Notes: generated by a model from the sequence alone, not told the origin. Shown: positions 1 through 7,935, counted from the stretch's first letter. The stretch: DNA of 9,990 nt from Deltaproteobacteria bacterium (GCA_016844545.1 JAENJC010000083.1:1-9990), one strand, 5' to 3'. Made by a program: numbers and translations.

Positions 1-1
1 G

Positions 2-259
2 ATTCCTGATGGAGGGATGTTTGTTCTGTCCCGTTCCAATAAGATAACCTCGCCGAGAGGTACTTTTTCAGAGGTTTCAGATGAGGAATGGATGAGTTCC
101 GAGGAAGAGTATAAGAAGATTTACGCCAAGTCAGTAGGAGTTGGATACGCCGGATCCTCTGCTGAACTGGCCGAGGCGGTGAAAAAACGTCTCGAGAAAG
201 AGATCTCATCTGCTGGTGTGAGAGGCCTTGAGCCCAAAGAATCATCCCACAAGCATTAA
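2..259 (+). CDS. C-terminal part of an unrecognised protein (5' truncated by window edge)
   Basis: The reading frame is open from base 2 to a TAA at 257-259, giving about 85 residues. An ATG lies at 17, but the purine-rich GGAGGG abuts it with no spacer and the frame stays open upstream, so this is more likely the tail of a longer gene than a complete small gene. The visible part is hydrophilic. It starts with a GGMFVLSRSNKI stretch that looks like a beta-strand region, followed by a charged, probably helical segment rich in Glu and Lys (DEEW, SSEEEYKK, AVKKRLEKE). There is no cysteine motif, membrane segment or nucleotide-binding motif. I do not recognise the family. It lies 170 bp upstream of the GH57 gene on the same strand, but that gene has its own putative promoter, so a functional link is not shown. 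Confidence 0.6.
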   Translation: MPDGGMFVLSRSNKITSPRGTFSEVSDEEWMSSEEEYKKIYAKSVGVGYAGSSAELAEAVKKRLEKEISSAGVRGLEPKESSHKH

Positions 260-338
260 CAACAGTATCTGCCTTCCAAATTTATACTAAATATAGTAAT
301 TGGCTGTCAAACAATAAAATCCATAGCGCCTGCATAAC

Positions 339-390
339 ACCAAGTAAGCTTTCAATAACAGATAAATTTAGTGTTTGAAAGCAACTTGGT
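339..390. repeat. Imperfect inverted repeat upstream of the GH57 gene
   Basis: The left arm at 339-355 (ACCAAGT, two unpaired A, GCTTTCAA) is complementary to the right arm at 375-390 (TTGAAAGC, one unpaired A, ACTTGGT). This gives 8 + 7 paired bases around a small internal bulge and a 19-nt AT-rich centre (356-374). No T-run follows on the plus strand (ATAAATTTCC), so it is a poor intrinsic terminator. The right arm falls inside the spacer of the putative promoter of the downstream gene, which suits an operator or other regulatory structure. The pairing is directly visible; the function is inferred. Confidence 0.7.
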
Positions 391-395
391 ATAAA
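367..395 (+). promoter_or_regulatory. Putative extended -10 promoter for the GH57 gene
   Basis: TATAAA at 390-395 matches the sigma-70 -10 element at 5 of 6 positions. It is preceded by TG one base upstream (TGG, 387-389), the extended -10 signature. A weak -35-like TTTAGT lies at 367-372 with a 17-nt spacer. The predicted start near 402 leaves a short leader containing AAAAGGAG (413-420), 9 nt before the GTG start at 430. Confidence 0.5.
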
Positions 396-429
396 TTTCC
401 CAAGATAGATTTAAAAGGAGCAATACTCT

Positions 430-1953
430 GTGGAAAAAGGTTACCTGGCGTTAGTGCTTCACGCCCATCTCCCTTTCGTTAGACATCCTGAATACGATAC
501 CTTTTTAGAAGAGAACTGGCTTTACGAGGCGATCACAGAGACCTACATACCTCTTATTGATGTCTATGAAGGCCTGGTGAGGGACGGTGTAGACTTCAGG
601 ATTACTATGTCTTTAACTCCCACTCTAATAGCGATGCTCGTTGATCCATTGCTTCAGCAAAGATATGTCAGGCATATAGAAAAGTTGATTGAACTTAGCG
701 AGAAGGAGGTAAGAAGGACCAGGCATCATCCTGACTTTAACCGTACCGCCCTTATGTACAGGGATAAATTCCTTTCAGCCCGTCATACATTTGTTGACAA
801 ATACAGCATGAATCTCATAAGGGCGTTCAGGGGTTTTCAGGATATAGGCAAGCTGGAAATAATAACCTGTGGCGCTACTCACGGCTTTCTTCCTTTAATG
901 GAGACGGCCCCCAAGGCTGCGAGGGCACAGATCCTCATTGCTGTTGAAGATTATAAAAGAAACTTTGGCAGGTCCCCCAGAGGATTCTGGCTTCCCGAGT
1001 GCGGGTACTATCCCAGCGTAGACGAATATCTTAAAGAGGCAGGGATAAGATATTTTTTTACAGACACCCACGGGCTGCTTTATGCGGTGCCAAGGCCGAA
1101 ATACGGGGTATTTGCCCCAATATACTGCAAGTCTGGAGTTGCCGCCTTCGGGAGGGACCAGGAGTCCTCAAAGCAGGTATGGAGTTCTGAGGAAGGGTAC
1201 CCGGGTGACTACTGCTACAGGGAGTTTTACAGGGACATAGGGTTTGACCTTGACATGGATTATATAGCCCCCTATATCCACAACAACGGAATAAGGATTC
1301 ATACCGGGATAAAATATTACCGTATAACAGGGAGCGGTTTTGGCCACAAGGAGCCTTATGATCATCTGAAGGCTTTGGAAAAGGCTGCAGAGCATGCAGG
1401 GAACTTCTTGTTCAACAGGGAGAAGCAGGTTGAGTATCTGTATGACGCAATGGGTGGGAGGAGGCCTGTAATCGTATCGCCATACGATGCGGAGCTTTTT
1501 GGCCACTGGTGGTATGAGGGGCCGGATTTTATAAACTATCTGGCAAGGAAGATATATTACGACCAAAATACGATAAAGATGATAACCCCTTCAGAGTATT
1601 TGGAGATTTATCCTGTGAATCAGATAGCAACTCCATCCTTTTCAAGCTGGGGACACAAGGGTTACTCTGAGGTGTGGCTGGAGGGTTCTAACGACTGGAT
1701 TTACAGGCATCTCCATAAGGCTGCGGAGAGGATGACGGAGTTGGCAGGGAGGTTCCCAAATGCGGAAGGGATTTTAAAAAGGGCATTAAACCAGGCAGCG
1801 AGGGAGCTTCTGCTCCTGCAGTCTAGCGACTGGGCCTTTATTATGAAGACAGGGACAATGGTGGAATATGCTGTGAAGAGGACAAAGTATTTTCCCGGAT
1901 ATGGATTACATGATATACTTATAGGGGCAGGTTTCCCTGCCCCTATAAATTAA
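430..1953 (+). CDS. GH57-family 1,4-alpha-glucan branching enzyme (DUF1957/TK1436-like)
   Basis: This 507-aa protein begins at GTG 430, 9 nt after a strong AAAAGGAG site. It fits glycoside hydrolase family 57, branching-enzyme type. HAHLPF at residues 11-16 is the first family motif. GFWLPECGY around residues 185-193 carries the presumed catalytic nucleophile Glu190. SPYDAELFGHWWYEGP, from about residue 350, carries the presumed acid/base Asp353. The length and the motif order match the roughly 500-residue branching enzymes of this family rather than the longer amylopullulanases. There is no signal peptide, so it is expected to act in the cytosol, adding alpha-1,6 branches to glycogen-like glucan. 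Family knowledge gives the reaction; substrate and branching specificity are inferred. No other glycogen gene is visible in the window. The last ten codons form a strong hairpin. The neighbouring cytochrome gene is convergent and only 3 bp away. Confidence 0.9.
   Translation: MEKGYLALVLHAHLPFVRHPEYDTFLEENWLYEAITETYIPLIDVYEGLVRDGVDFRITMSLTPTLIAMLVDPLLQQRYVRHIEKLIELSEKEVRRTRHHPDFNRTALMYRDKFLSARHTFVDKYSMNLIRAFRGFQDIGKLEIITCGATHGFLPLMETAPKAARAQILIAVEDYKRNFGRSPRGFWLPECGYYPSVDEYLKEAGIRYFFTDTHGLLYAVPRPKYGVFAPIYCKSGVAAFGRDQESSKQVWSSEEGYPGDYCYREFYRDIGFDLDMDYIAPYIHNNGIRIHTGIKYYRITGSGFGHKEPYDHLKALEKAAEHAGNFLFNREKQVEYLYDAMGGRRPVIVSPYDAELFGHWWYEGPDFINYLARKIYYDQNTIKMITPSEYLEIYPVNQIATPSFSSWGHKGYSEVWLEGSNDWIYRHLHKAAERMTELAGRFPNAEGILKRALNQAARELLLLQSSDWAFIMKTGTMVEYAVKRTKYFPGYGLHDILIGAGFPAPIN
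1920..1947. terminator. Perfect 12-bp hairpin between convergent genes, inside the GH57 3' end
   Basis: TATAGGGGCAGG (1920-1931) pairs perfectly with CCTGCCCCTATA (1936-1947) across a TTTC loop. The stem lies within the coding sequence and ends four bases before the TAA stop at 1951-1953. It is positioned between two convergent genes, so a bidirectional transcription stop is the natural reading. The downstream plus-strand sequence is AT-rich (AAATTAATAATTA) but has no clean T-run, and the minus-strand flank has none either. Termination is therefore probable rather than certain. Confidence 0.6.
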
Positions 1954-1956
1954 TAA

Positions 1957-2289
1957 TTACTTCTGAATATCACCCTTGATGTAAGACACAAGATCTGCAA
2001 TCTCAGCATCGGTCAATGCCTTCTGAGCTGGCATTGGAGATGGGAACTCCTTGTACTTTTTGGCTGCGCCGGTTCTTCCGTCCTTTATGGTGGCGGAGAT
2101 ATCAGCGTCTGAGCCTTTAACAACGAACTCATTCCCCTTGAGGGCTGGCCCCAGAGCCTTCTTGCCTTCACCAGCAGCGCCGTGACAGGCAGTACATGTC
2201 GCCTTAAATATTTCTGCTCCGGTCTTTGCCATGGCGGATGTTGCGCCAAACAACGATAATACACTTACTGCAACAACTAACTTCTTCAT
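1957..2289 (-). CDS. Small periplasmic class I cytochrome c, monohaem
   Basis: This 110-aa protein has a typical Sec signal peptide: MKK, a hydrophobic core, then AMA with predicted cleavage after residue 21. The mature part of about 89 residues contains one covalent haem-binding motif CTACH (Cys32, Cys35, His36). Further on is SPMPA with Met86 as the likely sixth haem ligand, and a C-terminal helix ALTDAEIADLVSYI typical of cytochrome c551/c553-like proteins. It should shuttle electrons in the periplasm between a membrane complex and a terminal reductase or oxidase; the partners are not visible here. The start is supported by AAGGGGGTG shortly upstream. The promoter at 2345-2373 suggests monocistronic transcription. 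Conserved GxxxxGPALKG-type sequence around residues 45-52 also fits the family. Confidence 0.92.
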   Translation of the reverse strand: MKKLVVAVSVLSLFGATSAMAKTGAEIFKATCTACHGAAGEGKKALGPALKGNEFVVKGSDADISATIKDGRTGAAKKYKEFPSPMPAQKALTDAEIADLVSYIKGDIQK

Positions 2290-2344
2290 TTTTTCACCCC
2301 CTTTTTTATGGTTTAACCCTTATTTTAGAACAATAACCGGCGCT

Positions 2345-2373
2345 ACTATATCTACTTCAAATATTGATGTCAA
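2345..2373 (-). promoter_or_regulatory. Near-consensus sigma-70 promoter of the cytochrome c gene
   Basis: Read on the minus strand, a perfect -35 TTGACA (2368-2373) is followed by exactly 17 nt and then TATAGT (2345-2350, 5 of 6 matches). Transcription would begin near 2338, giving a leader of about 49 nt before the ATG at 2289. The rest of the gap up to 2531 shows no gene and no convincing T-tailed terminator for the upstream acyl-CoA synthetase gene. Confidence 0.8.
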
Positions 2374-2531
2374 GACATTATGTAAATGATACCATAAAAC
2401 CCTTATTCTTGCTTTAAAAGGCACAAAGGCTGGCAGCTATAAGACATCGAGGGCCAGGGGGAAAGTGGGGGTCTTAAGGATTGAGTTGTTGCACATGCAC
2501 AAGCGACCAGACGTCGATGGGAAGTAAGACT

Positions 2532-4139
2532 TTAGTCCAAGTCCCTCCCGAACTCCTTCATCTTCAACTCCTTCCTCTTTATCTTCCCGCTTATGGTCTT
2601 CGGGAGCTCTTCTACGAACTCTATCTTCCTCGGATACTTATATGGGGCTGCATGTTTTTTTACGAACTCCTGAAGCTCCTTTGCCAGGGCATCTGATGGC
2701 CTGAAATCTTTTGTCAGGACAATAAAGGCCTTGACCACCTCTCCTCTCACCTCGTCCGGGCTGGCTACTACTGCGGACTCCTTCACAGCAGGATGCTCGA
2801 TTAAGACCGACTCCACCTCAAACGGCCCTATCCTGTACCCAGCCGTAAGCATAATGTCATCGGCCCTTCCCACAAACCAGAAGTAGCCGTCCTCGTCCCT
2901 GTATGCCCTGTCTCCCGTTAGATACCAGTCACCCTTATAGATATTAGCTGTTGCCTCCGGGCTCCCCAGGTATTCCTTGAAAAGCCCCACAGGTCTGTCA
3001 GGTTTGACCTTTACAGCTATCTCACCCTCTGTGCCGGTAAGCGCCGGGTCCCCATTTTCACCAAGGACAGCAATGGTAAATCCGGGGGTGGGAACTCCCA
3101 TGGAGCCCGGTTTTGAAGGGAGGCACCTGAAGTTGGCGAGGAGGTTAACAGTCTCTGTCTGGCCGTATCCGTCATAGATATGCCTACCTGTCCTCTCTTT
3201 CCATATATTGATTATCTCCTTGTTCAACGGCTCTCCGGCAGCAACAAAGTGGCGAGGGTTGAGATTCAGTTTGCCTGAGGGAAGCTCCTTCACCATCATC
3301 CTGTACGCCGTAGGCGGGCCGCAGAAGGTGGTGATGGGATATCTCTGCATAACATCCAAAATTATCAGAGGGTCGAACTTACCTTTTTTATAATAGGAGA
3401 AAACGGTTGCACCCATATTCCACGGCCCGAAGAGACTCGACCATGCGGCCTTTGCCCATCCCATATCAGAGATGTTCCAGTGTATGTCACCTGGTCTTAG
3501 GTCAAGCCAGTATTTGCCGGTTATCATGTGCGCCAGGGGGTATGAGGCCTGGGTATGAACCACCATTTTGGGAGGGCCGGTTGTCCCTGACGTAAAATAG
3601 ATTAATGCCGTATCCTGGGATGAGGCCCTTTCCCCCACAAACTGCTCAGCCCCTTCCCTCTCCCTCAGATAATCAAGGTGTCCCGTCCCTTCACCTATGG
3701 TTATAAGGATAGGGTTGCTTCCTGACGTTCCCCTGATCGCCTCCTCCACCTTTGCGGCGTCCCCATCGGTGCAGATGACTGCCTTTATATCCGTTGCCTT
3801 CAGCCTGTATTCTATGTCCCTTGAGGCAAGAACGGTTGTGGCAGGGATAGGGATGGCGTTCAGCCTCATCAGTGCCAGCATCACCTCCCACCACTCAGGG
3901 ATGCTAGGGAGCATGACAAGTACCTTGTCACCCCTCCCGATGCCAGTTTTTATTAAGGCCCCGGCGCCCTTTGAAGAGAGGGTCTTCAGTTCATTAAAGG
4001 AGAACCTTTTCTCTACATCGCCGTCCGTCCAGAAGAGGGCCGCAGCATCTCCCCATTTGTCAAAGACATCCAGGGGGAATGAAAACCTTTCAGGGACGGA
4101 GAGTGAAAACTCCGCGTACTCTTTATTGTAATCCTTCAT
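2532..4139 (-). CDS. AMP-forming acyl-CoA synthetase (acetyl/medium-chain type, AMP-binding family)
   Basis: I place the start at ATG 4137-4139 (535 aa), giving MKDYNKEYAEFSLSVPERF, the usual N-terminus of this family, with AGGAGGGG 11 nt upstream. An ATG at 4212-4214 would add 25 residues (MNLRGNRSVLQPC...) that look like translated spacer. Numbered from the chosen start, the adenylation motifs are: phosphate-binding TSGTTGPPK (183-191), YGQTE (325-329), YLTGDR (406-411), and KTISGK ending in the presumed catalytic Lys519. The domain order is a large N-terminal AMP-binding domain followed by a small mobile C-terminal domain. The enzyme converts a carboxylic acid, ATP and CoA to acyl-CoA, AMP and PPi in the cytosol. 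The chain length or aromatic preference cannot be read from sequence alone. It is the last gene of the coaBC-tkt operon, which links CoA supply to CoA use. Confidence 0.9.
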   Translation of the reverse strand: MKDYNKEYAEFSLSVPERFSFPLDVFDKWGDAAALFWTDGDVEKRFSFNELKTLSSKGAGALIKTGIGRGDKVLVMLPSIPEWWEVMLALMRLNAIPIPATTVLASRDIEYRLKATDIKAVICTDGDAAKVEEAIRGTSGSNPILITIGEGTGHLDYLREREGAEQFVGERASSQDTALIYFTSGTTGPPKMVVHTQASYPLAHMITGKYWLDLRPGDIHWNISDMGWAKAAWSSLFGPWNMGATVFSYYKKGKFDPLIILDVMQRYPITTFCGPPTAYRMMVKELPSGKLNLNPRHFVAAGEPLNKEIINIWKERTGRHIYDGYGQTETVNLLANFRCLPSKPGSMGVPTPGFTIAVLGENGDPALTGTEGEIAVKVKPDRPVGLFKEYLGSPEATANIYKGDWYLTGDRAYRDEDGYFWFVGRADDIMLTAGYRIGPFEVESVLIEHPAVKESAVVASPDEVRGEVVKAFIVLTKDFRPSDALAKELQEFVKKHAAPYKYPRKIEFVEELPKTISGKIKRKELKMKEFGRDLD

Positions 4140-4150
4140 GTTGGGGCTTG

Positions 4151-4158
4151 CCCCTCCT
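4151..4158 (-). promoter_or_regulatory. Shine-Dalgarno site that decides the acyl-CoA synthetase start
   Basis: AGGAGGGG on the minus strand lies 11 nt before ATG 4137-4139. Its 3' half is part of GGGGC-AA-GCCCC, a possible small stem. The alternative ATG at 4212-4214, immediately after the tkt stop (TAGATG), has only a weak AAGAAGAG upstream. Confidence 0.65.
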
Positions 4159-4214
4159 GAGTGCAGACAGAACCGGCAAGGCTGAAGGACGGAACGATTC
4201 CCCCGCAAGTTCAT

Positions 4215-6260
4215 CTAACTCTTCTTTAAAATTCCCCTCGCCTTGTTTACGATGCCTTCAACAGTGAATCCGAATTTTTCCAGCAGTACCTCCCCTGGGG
4301 CTGAGGCGCCGAAACGGTCTATCCCTATGATTTCACCTGAGGCCCCCACATACTTGTGCCAGCCAAATGTGGCAGCGGCTTCTACGGATACCCTTGCTGT
4401 GACTCCCGGCGGGAGAACTGTATTTCGATATTCCACAGTCTGTTTTTCAAACAGTTCCCAGGAGGGCATACTGACAACCCTTGTCTTTACTCCTTCATTC
4501 ATCAATATTTCTGAGGCCTTGAGCGTTTGGTGCACCTCCGAGCCTGTGGCGATAAATATCAGATCAGGAGTTCCAGGAGAGGATTCCGCCAATATATAAG
4601 CCCCGTATCTTAGGTCTTCTGCAGAAGAGTATCTGGTCCTGTCTATAACCGGGACGTTCTGCCTTGTAAGTACCAGCGCCACAGGCCCTTCACTGTGTTG
4701 GATGGCAAACTTCCAGGCCTCCGCAGTCTCATTTGCATCGCATGGTCTGATTACAGTGAGACCCGGAATGCACCTCAGGCTTGAAATATGTTCAATAGGC
4801 TGGTGGGTCGGGCCGTCCTGCCCGAGGGCTATGGAGTCATGGGTGAATATATAAATGACATGAAGCTTAGACAGGGCCGCAAGGCGTATGGCAGGTCTCA
4901 TATAGTCTGAAAATACGAGGAATGTACTCCCAAAGGGTGTTAATCCATTGTGGAGGGCCATGCCGTTCAGTATTCCCCCCATTGCATGCTCCCTCACTCC
5001 AAAGGCGATGTTAGAACCATCGTAACCCCAGTTGCCCGATACTGCGCCCTGCAGCGTCTCGCTCCCTGTTCCCGGGCACTGGAAGCTCCCTTTGCCTGCA
5101 AGAGTTGTGTTTGTTGACGGGTCCAGGTCTCCAGAGCCGCCTATGAGAGAGGAGAGGTGTCTCGCGACGGAGTTCATGACCTTGCCTTCTGCAACCCTTG
5201 TGGCGATACCCTTAGGATCAGCAGGGAAGATTGGAATATCTTTGTCCCACCCTTCGGGGAGTTTTCGGTTTACCGCGGCCTCCCATTCCTTCAAGAGATC
5301 AGGGTATCTGCCTCCATATGAGCCAAGGAGGGCGTTCCACTCGGAATTAAGCCCGGCCCCTTTTTCTGACGCCTTCCTGAAATGGGCAGTGGCAGCTTCA
5401 GGGAGATAAAATTCAGGTTCAAGCGGCCACTTATAGAATTTTTTGGTGGCAATGACCTCATCGGGCGAGAGGGGTGAGCCGTGCACTCCAAAAGAATCAT
5501 GTTTAGGGCTTCCATGACCTATGTGGGTTGAAATTGCTATCATGGATGGTCGGGTGGTCTCGGCCCTGGCGCACTCAATCGCCTTTTCAATGGCCTCTAT
5601 GTCGTTGCCGTCACTTACGGCTTGCACGTGCCAGCCATAGGCCTCGAACCGTTTGCATGCATCTTCTGTAAATGTGAGTTTTGTCTCTCCTGCCAGGGTG
5701 ATTCCGTTACTGTCATAGAGGTATATGAGTCTGTCAAGCCGTAGGTGCCCTGCCAGGGAAGCAGCTTCAGCGGATATTCCTTCCATAAGGTCGCCGTCGC
5801 TTACTATGGCATAGGTGTAGTGGTTGACTATTTCATGGCCGGGGCGATTGAACGTTGCAGCCATGTGACGCTCAGCTATAGCCATGCCAACACCATTGGC
5901 GAAACCCTGACCAAGTGGGCCTGTAGTTGCCTCGATACCGTATTTAATGTTGTTTTCTGGGTGCCCTGGAGTTAAACTTCCCCACTCCCTGAACCGTTTC
6001 AACTCATCTATGGAAATATCGTATCCAGTCAGGTGCAAGATCGAGTAGAGAAGGGCAGATCCGTGACCGGCTGAAAGGACAAACCTGTCCCTGTCTTGCC
6101 ATGCCGGATTTTTAGGATTAAACCTGAGAAATCTTGACCAGAGCAGATATGCCATTGGAGCAGCTCCAAGGGGCATCCCTGGATGCCCTGAGTTTGCCCT
6201 CTGGACCATATCCAGTGAAAGCATCCTTACTGTGTTTATGCAGAGTTTGTCAATATCCAT
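4215..6260 (-). CDS. tkt: Transketolase
   Basis: This 681-aa protein is full length for the family and starts at ATG 6258-6260, 4 nt after GGAGG (6265-6269). The N-terminal thiamine diphosphate domain shows [12 protein letters not shown] (24-35), the substrate loop LTPGHPE (96-102), and the cofactor/metal motif SDGDLMEG (154-161) with Asp155. Asn185 in DSNGI completes the metal site. The pyrimidine-binding domain has GVREHAMGG with the presumed catalytic Glu424, then [17 protein letters not shown] (472-488). The first Gly of the usual GDG motif is Ser here; the metal-binding Asp is kept. The enzyme transfers two-carbon ketol units between sugar phosphates in the non-oxidative pentose phosphate pathway, or in a Calvin cycle if present. 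It lies 23 bp downstream of coaBC on the same strand, so the two are probably co-transcribed. Confidence 0.96.
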   Translation of the reverse strand: MDIDKLCINTVRMLSLDMVQRANSGHPGMPLGAAPMAYLLWSRFLRFNPKNPAWQDRDRFVLSAGHGSALLYSILHLTGYDISIDELKRFREWGSLTPGHPENNIKYGIEATTGPLGQGFANGVGMAIAERHMAATFNRPGHEIVNHYTYAIVSDGDLMEGISAEAASLAGHLRLDRLIYLYDSNGITLAGETKLTFTEDACKRFEAYGWHVQAVSDGNDIEAIEKAIECARAETTRPSMIAISTHIGHGSPKHDSFGVHGSPLSPDEVIATKKFYKWPLEPEFYLPEAATAHFRKASEKGAGLNSEWNALLGSYGGRYPDLLKEWEAAVNRKLPEGWDKDIPIFPADPKGIATRVAEGKVMNSVARHLSSLIGGSGDLDPSTNTTLAGKGSFQCPGTGSETLQGAVSGNWGYDGSNIAFGVREHAMGGILNGMALHNGLTPFGSTFLVFSDYMRPAIRLAALSKLHVIYIFTHDSIALGQDGPTHQPIEHISSLRCIPGLTVIRPCDANETAEAWKFAIQHSEGPVALVLTRQNVPVIDRTRYSSAEDLRYGAYILAESSPGTPDLIFIATGSEVHQTLKASEILMNEGVKTRVVSMPSWELFEKQTVEYRNTVLPPGVTARVSVEAAATFGWHKYVGASGEIIGIDRFGASAPGEVLLEKFGFTVEGIVNKARGILKKS

Positions 6261-6283
6261 GAGTCCTCCGTTAAATCAGCAAA

Positions 6284-7474
6284 TCACTTCAAGGCGGCAA
6301 CTCTATCCAGCACCTTCCATGCCACCTCATCCTTGCTCATCTTCGGAAGAGCCTCCAGGTTGCCTTTATTGTCAATTATGGTAACAATATTTGTATCAAC
6401 AGCAAAGCCTGCACCCGGCTCTTTTACGTTATTGGCGACAATAAGATCAAGGTTCTTTTCCTTCAGTTTTTTCCTGGCATTTGCTAAAAGATTTCCCGTC
6501 TCTGCGGCAAAGCCAATAATGAACCTCTTTCCTTTTTTTCTTCCTATTTCAGAAAGAATATCCTCGGTCTTTTCAAGGGCAAGAGAGATCGAACCTGCGC
6601 CCTTCTTCATCTTTTCTGATGCCGCTTTCTTCGGCCCGTAGTCGGCCACAGCCGCTGCCATTATTACTATCGTCGCATCTTTCAGTTTTACAGTGACAGC
6701 CTTCCTCATCTCCTCAGCTGACTCAACCGATATAAACCTTGCACCCCTCGGAGGCACCAGCGAAGAGGGACCGCTTATCAATGTTACTTCCGCTCCCCTT
6801 CTTACAGCCATCTTCGCAAGTGCATACCCCATCTTCCCTGAAGAACGGTTACCTATGAACCTCACAGGATCAATTGCCTCGCATGTCGGCCCTGCTGTGA
6901 CAACTATCCTTTCGCCTTTAAGATCTTTTGGTGAAAGAATCCTCTCTATCTCCTCCATTATATCGCCCGGTTCCGCCATCCTCCCCTTCCCTTCGTAACC
7001 GCAGGCCAACTCTCCGGTTTCGGAGTCTATGAAGTTGTAACCGTACCCTTTAAGCTTATTCATGTTCTCTTGCACTATAGGGTTCTCGTACATGTTACAG
7101 TTCATGGCTGGGGCAAGTAGGACAGGGACATTGGTAGCCATGATAGTGGTTGTCAGAAGGTCGTCAGCAATCCCGTTCGCTATCTTACCTATGAGATTGG
7201 CAGTGGATGGGGCAATGACAAATAGGTCTGCCCTGTCTGCCAGGGATATGTGACCAACCTCTGCCTCCTGGGTCAGGCTGAAAAGATCTGTATGGACCGG
7301 ATTCCTTGAAAGGGTCTGGAGAGTGAGCGGGGTAACGAACTCCGCAGCCCCTCTGGACATGATGACACGGACGCTGGCCCCAGCCTTCATCAGCAGTCTG
7401 ACAAGTTCACATGCCTTGTATGCCGCAATCCCGCCTGTTATACCCAGGACTATGTTTTTATCTCTGATTGACAT
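6284..7474 (-). CDS. coaBC: Bifunctional phosphopantothenoylcysteine decarboxylase / phosphopantothenate-cysteine ligase
   Basis: I chose ATG 7472-7474 (MSIRDKNIVLGITGG, 396 aa), preceded by AGAGAG at good spacing. An ATG six codons upstream (7490-7492) is possible but has no clear ribosome site. Residue numbers below count from that upstream ATG. The N-terminal flavoprotein CoaC half shows GITGGIAAYK (17-26), HISLAD with active-site His81, PAMN (128-131), and ACGYEGKGR with Cys164. The C-terminal CoaB half shows VTAGPTCEAIDPVRFIGNRS (from about 198), NRSSGKMG (215-222) and AAAVADYGP, typical of the CTP-dependent ligase. Together they convert 4'-phosphopantothenate and cysteine to 4'-phosphopantetheine in CoA synthesis. 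It is the first gene of the minus-strand operon behind the promoter at 7533-7561. Confidence 0.96.
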   Translation of the reverse strand: MSIRDKNIVLGITGGIAAYKACELVRLLMKAGASVRVIMSRGAAEFVTPLTLQTLSRNPVHTDLFSLTQEAEVGHISLADRADLFVIAPSTANLIGKIANGIADDLLTTTIMATNVPVLLAPAMNCNMYENPIVQENMNKLKGYGYNFIDSETGELACGYEGKGRMAEPGDIMEEIERILSPKDLKGERIVVTAGPTCEAIDPVRFIGNRSSGKMGYALAKMAVRRGAEVTLISGPSSLVPPRGARFISVESAEEMRKAVTVKLKDATIVIMAAAVADYGPKKAASEKMKKGAGSISLALEKTEDILSEIGRKKGKRFIIGFAAETGNLLANARKKLKEKNLDLIVANNVKEPGAGFAVDTNIVTIIDNKGNLEALPKMSKDEVAWKVLDRVAALK

Positions 7475-7532
7475 GGTTTCTCTCTGGCACATTGCCGCTA
7501 TTCTGAGGGTTAAATGCAGATGCAGATAGGGA

Positions 7533-7561
7533 AATATAACAAAACAGTATCGATATTACAA
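7533..7561 (-). promoter_or_regulatory. Putative sigma-70 promoter of the coaBC-tkt-acyl-CoA synthetase operon
   Basis: On the minus strand TTGTAA (7556-7561, 4 of 6) is followed by 17 nt and TATATT (7533-7538, 5 of 6). The predicted start is near 7526, about 50 nt upstream of the coaBC start. No comparable promoter was seen in the 23-bp coaBC-tkt gap. Confidence 0.6.
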
Positions 7562-7583
7562 GGGCATTTTGGCGTCATCTAAA

Positions 7584-7612
7584 TTAACTTGCAATTTCAG
7601 CCGCTCTATGGT
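7584..7612 (+). promoter_or_regulatory. Weak candidate promoter for the plus-strand small-gene cluster
   Basis: TTAACT (7584-7589) and TATGGT (7607-7612) are spaced by 17 nt, each matching the sigma-70 consensus at 4 of 6 positions. The position, 39 bp before the first gene, is right, but a chance match cannot be excluded. It lies just outside the divergent coaBC promoter. Confidence 0.35.
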
Positions 7613-7650
7613 AATTAATTGTATACAGTTTTGTAAAAGGAGATAAATAT

Positions 7651-7893
7651 ATGCCAACTTATGATTATCTTTGCAGTGGTCACGAATTCGGGGTTCAGCA
7701 GAAGATGAGCGACTCCCCAATTAATATCTGTGAAAAATGCGGCGGAGAGGTGACGAAACTCATATCATCCGGCAACTTTCTCCTTAAGGGCGGCGGGTGG
7801 TATGCAGACGGTTACTCCTCGAATAAGAAGGGCGGCCCAGATAAACCCTGTGAGGCCAAAGCTGCCTCCTGCGGAGGCTGTGAGTCTGCATAA
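7651..7893 (+). CDS. FmdB-family putative regulatory zinc-ribbon protein
   Basis: This 80-aa protein starts at ATG 7651, 8 nt after AAAAGGAG (7635-7642). The opening MPTYDYLC followed by HEF, then the CEKCGG knuckle (Cys27, Cys30), is the signature of the small FmdB/CxxC zinc-ribbon family. The name comes from an early link to formamidase regulation, and the actual role of most members is unknown. It is odd at the first metal-binding knuckle. Members usually have CxxC or C-S-N-G-HEF here, but this protein reads C-S-G-HEF, leaving only Cys8. The Gly/Lys-rich tail instead contains Cys67, Cys74 and Cys77 (CGGC), which could complete a metal site. It heads the plus-strand cluster, and a terminator-like hairpin follows it immediately, so it may be expressed more strongly than the genes behind it. 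Confidence 0.85.
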   Translation: MPTYDYLCSGHEFGVQQKMSDSPINICEKCGGEVTKLISSGNFLLKGGGWYADGYSSNKKGGPDKPCEAKAASCGGCESA

Positions 7894-7907
7894 ACTGGAT
7901 ATTAAAC

Positions 7908-7935
7908 AGGGAGGCTTGCCTCCCTTTCTTCTTTT
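7908..7935 (+). terminator. Terminator/attenuator hairpin between the FmdB-like gene and the 74-aa gene
   Basis: AGGGAGG (7908-7914) pairs with CCTCCCT (7919-7925) over a CTTG loop, and a T-rich tract TTTCTTCTTTT (7925-7935) follows at once. This has the form of an intrinsic terminator. The next gene's Shine-Dalgarno AAGGAGG (7936-7942) begins at the end of the T-tract. The three downstream genes are therefore reached only by read-through or by a promoter I cannot see, and the element may work as an attenuator. Confidence 0.75.

Noticed and set aside
1168..1566. 132-codon minus-strand frame inside the GH57 gene
   Set aside because: It is a shadow of a gene with clear catalytic motifs on the other strand and has no domain of its own.
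2374..2531. Possible small RNA or terminator downstream of the acyl-CoA synthetase
   Set aside because: Only short stems (for example CGAC/GTCG) and G- or C-runs were found, without a T-tract, promoter or clear structure.
3697..4131. 144-codon plus-strand frame opposite the acyl-CoA synthetase
   Set aside because: It mirrors the coding strand of a well-supported enzyme and has no recognisable motif or ribosome site.
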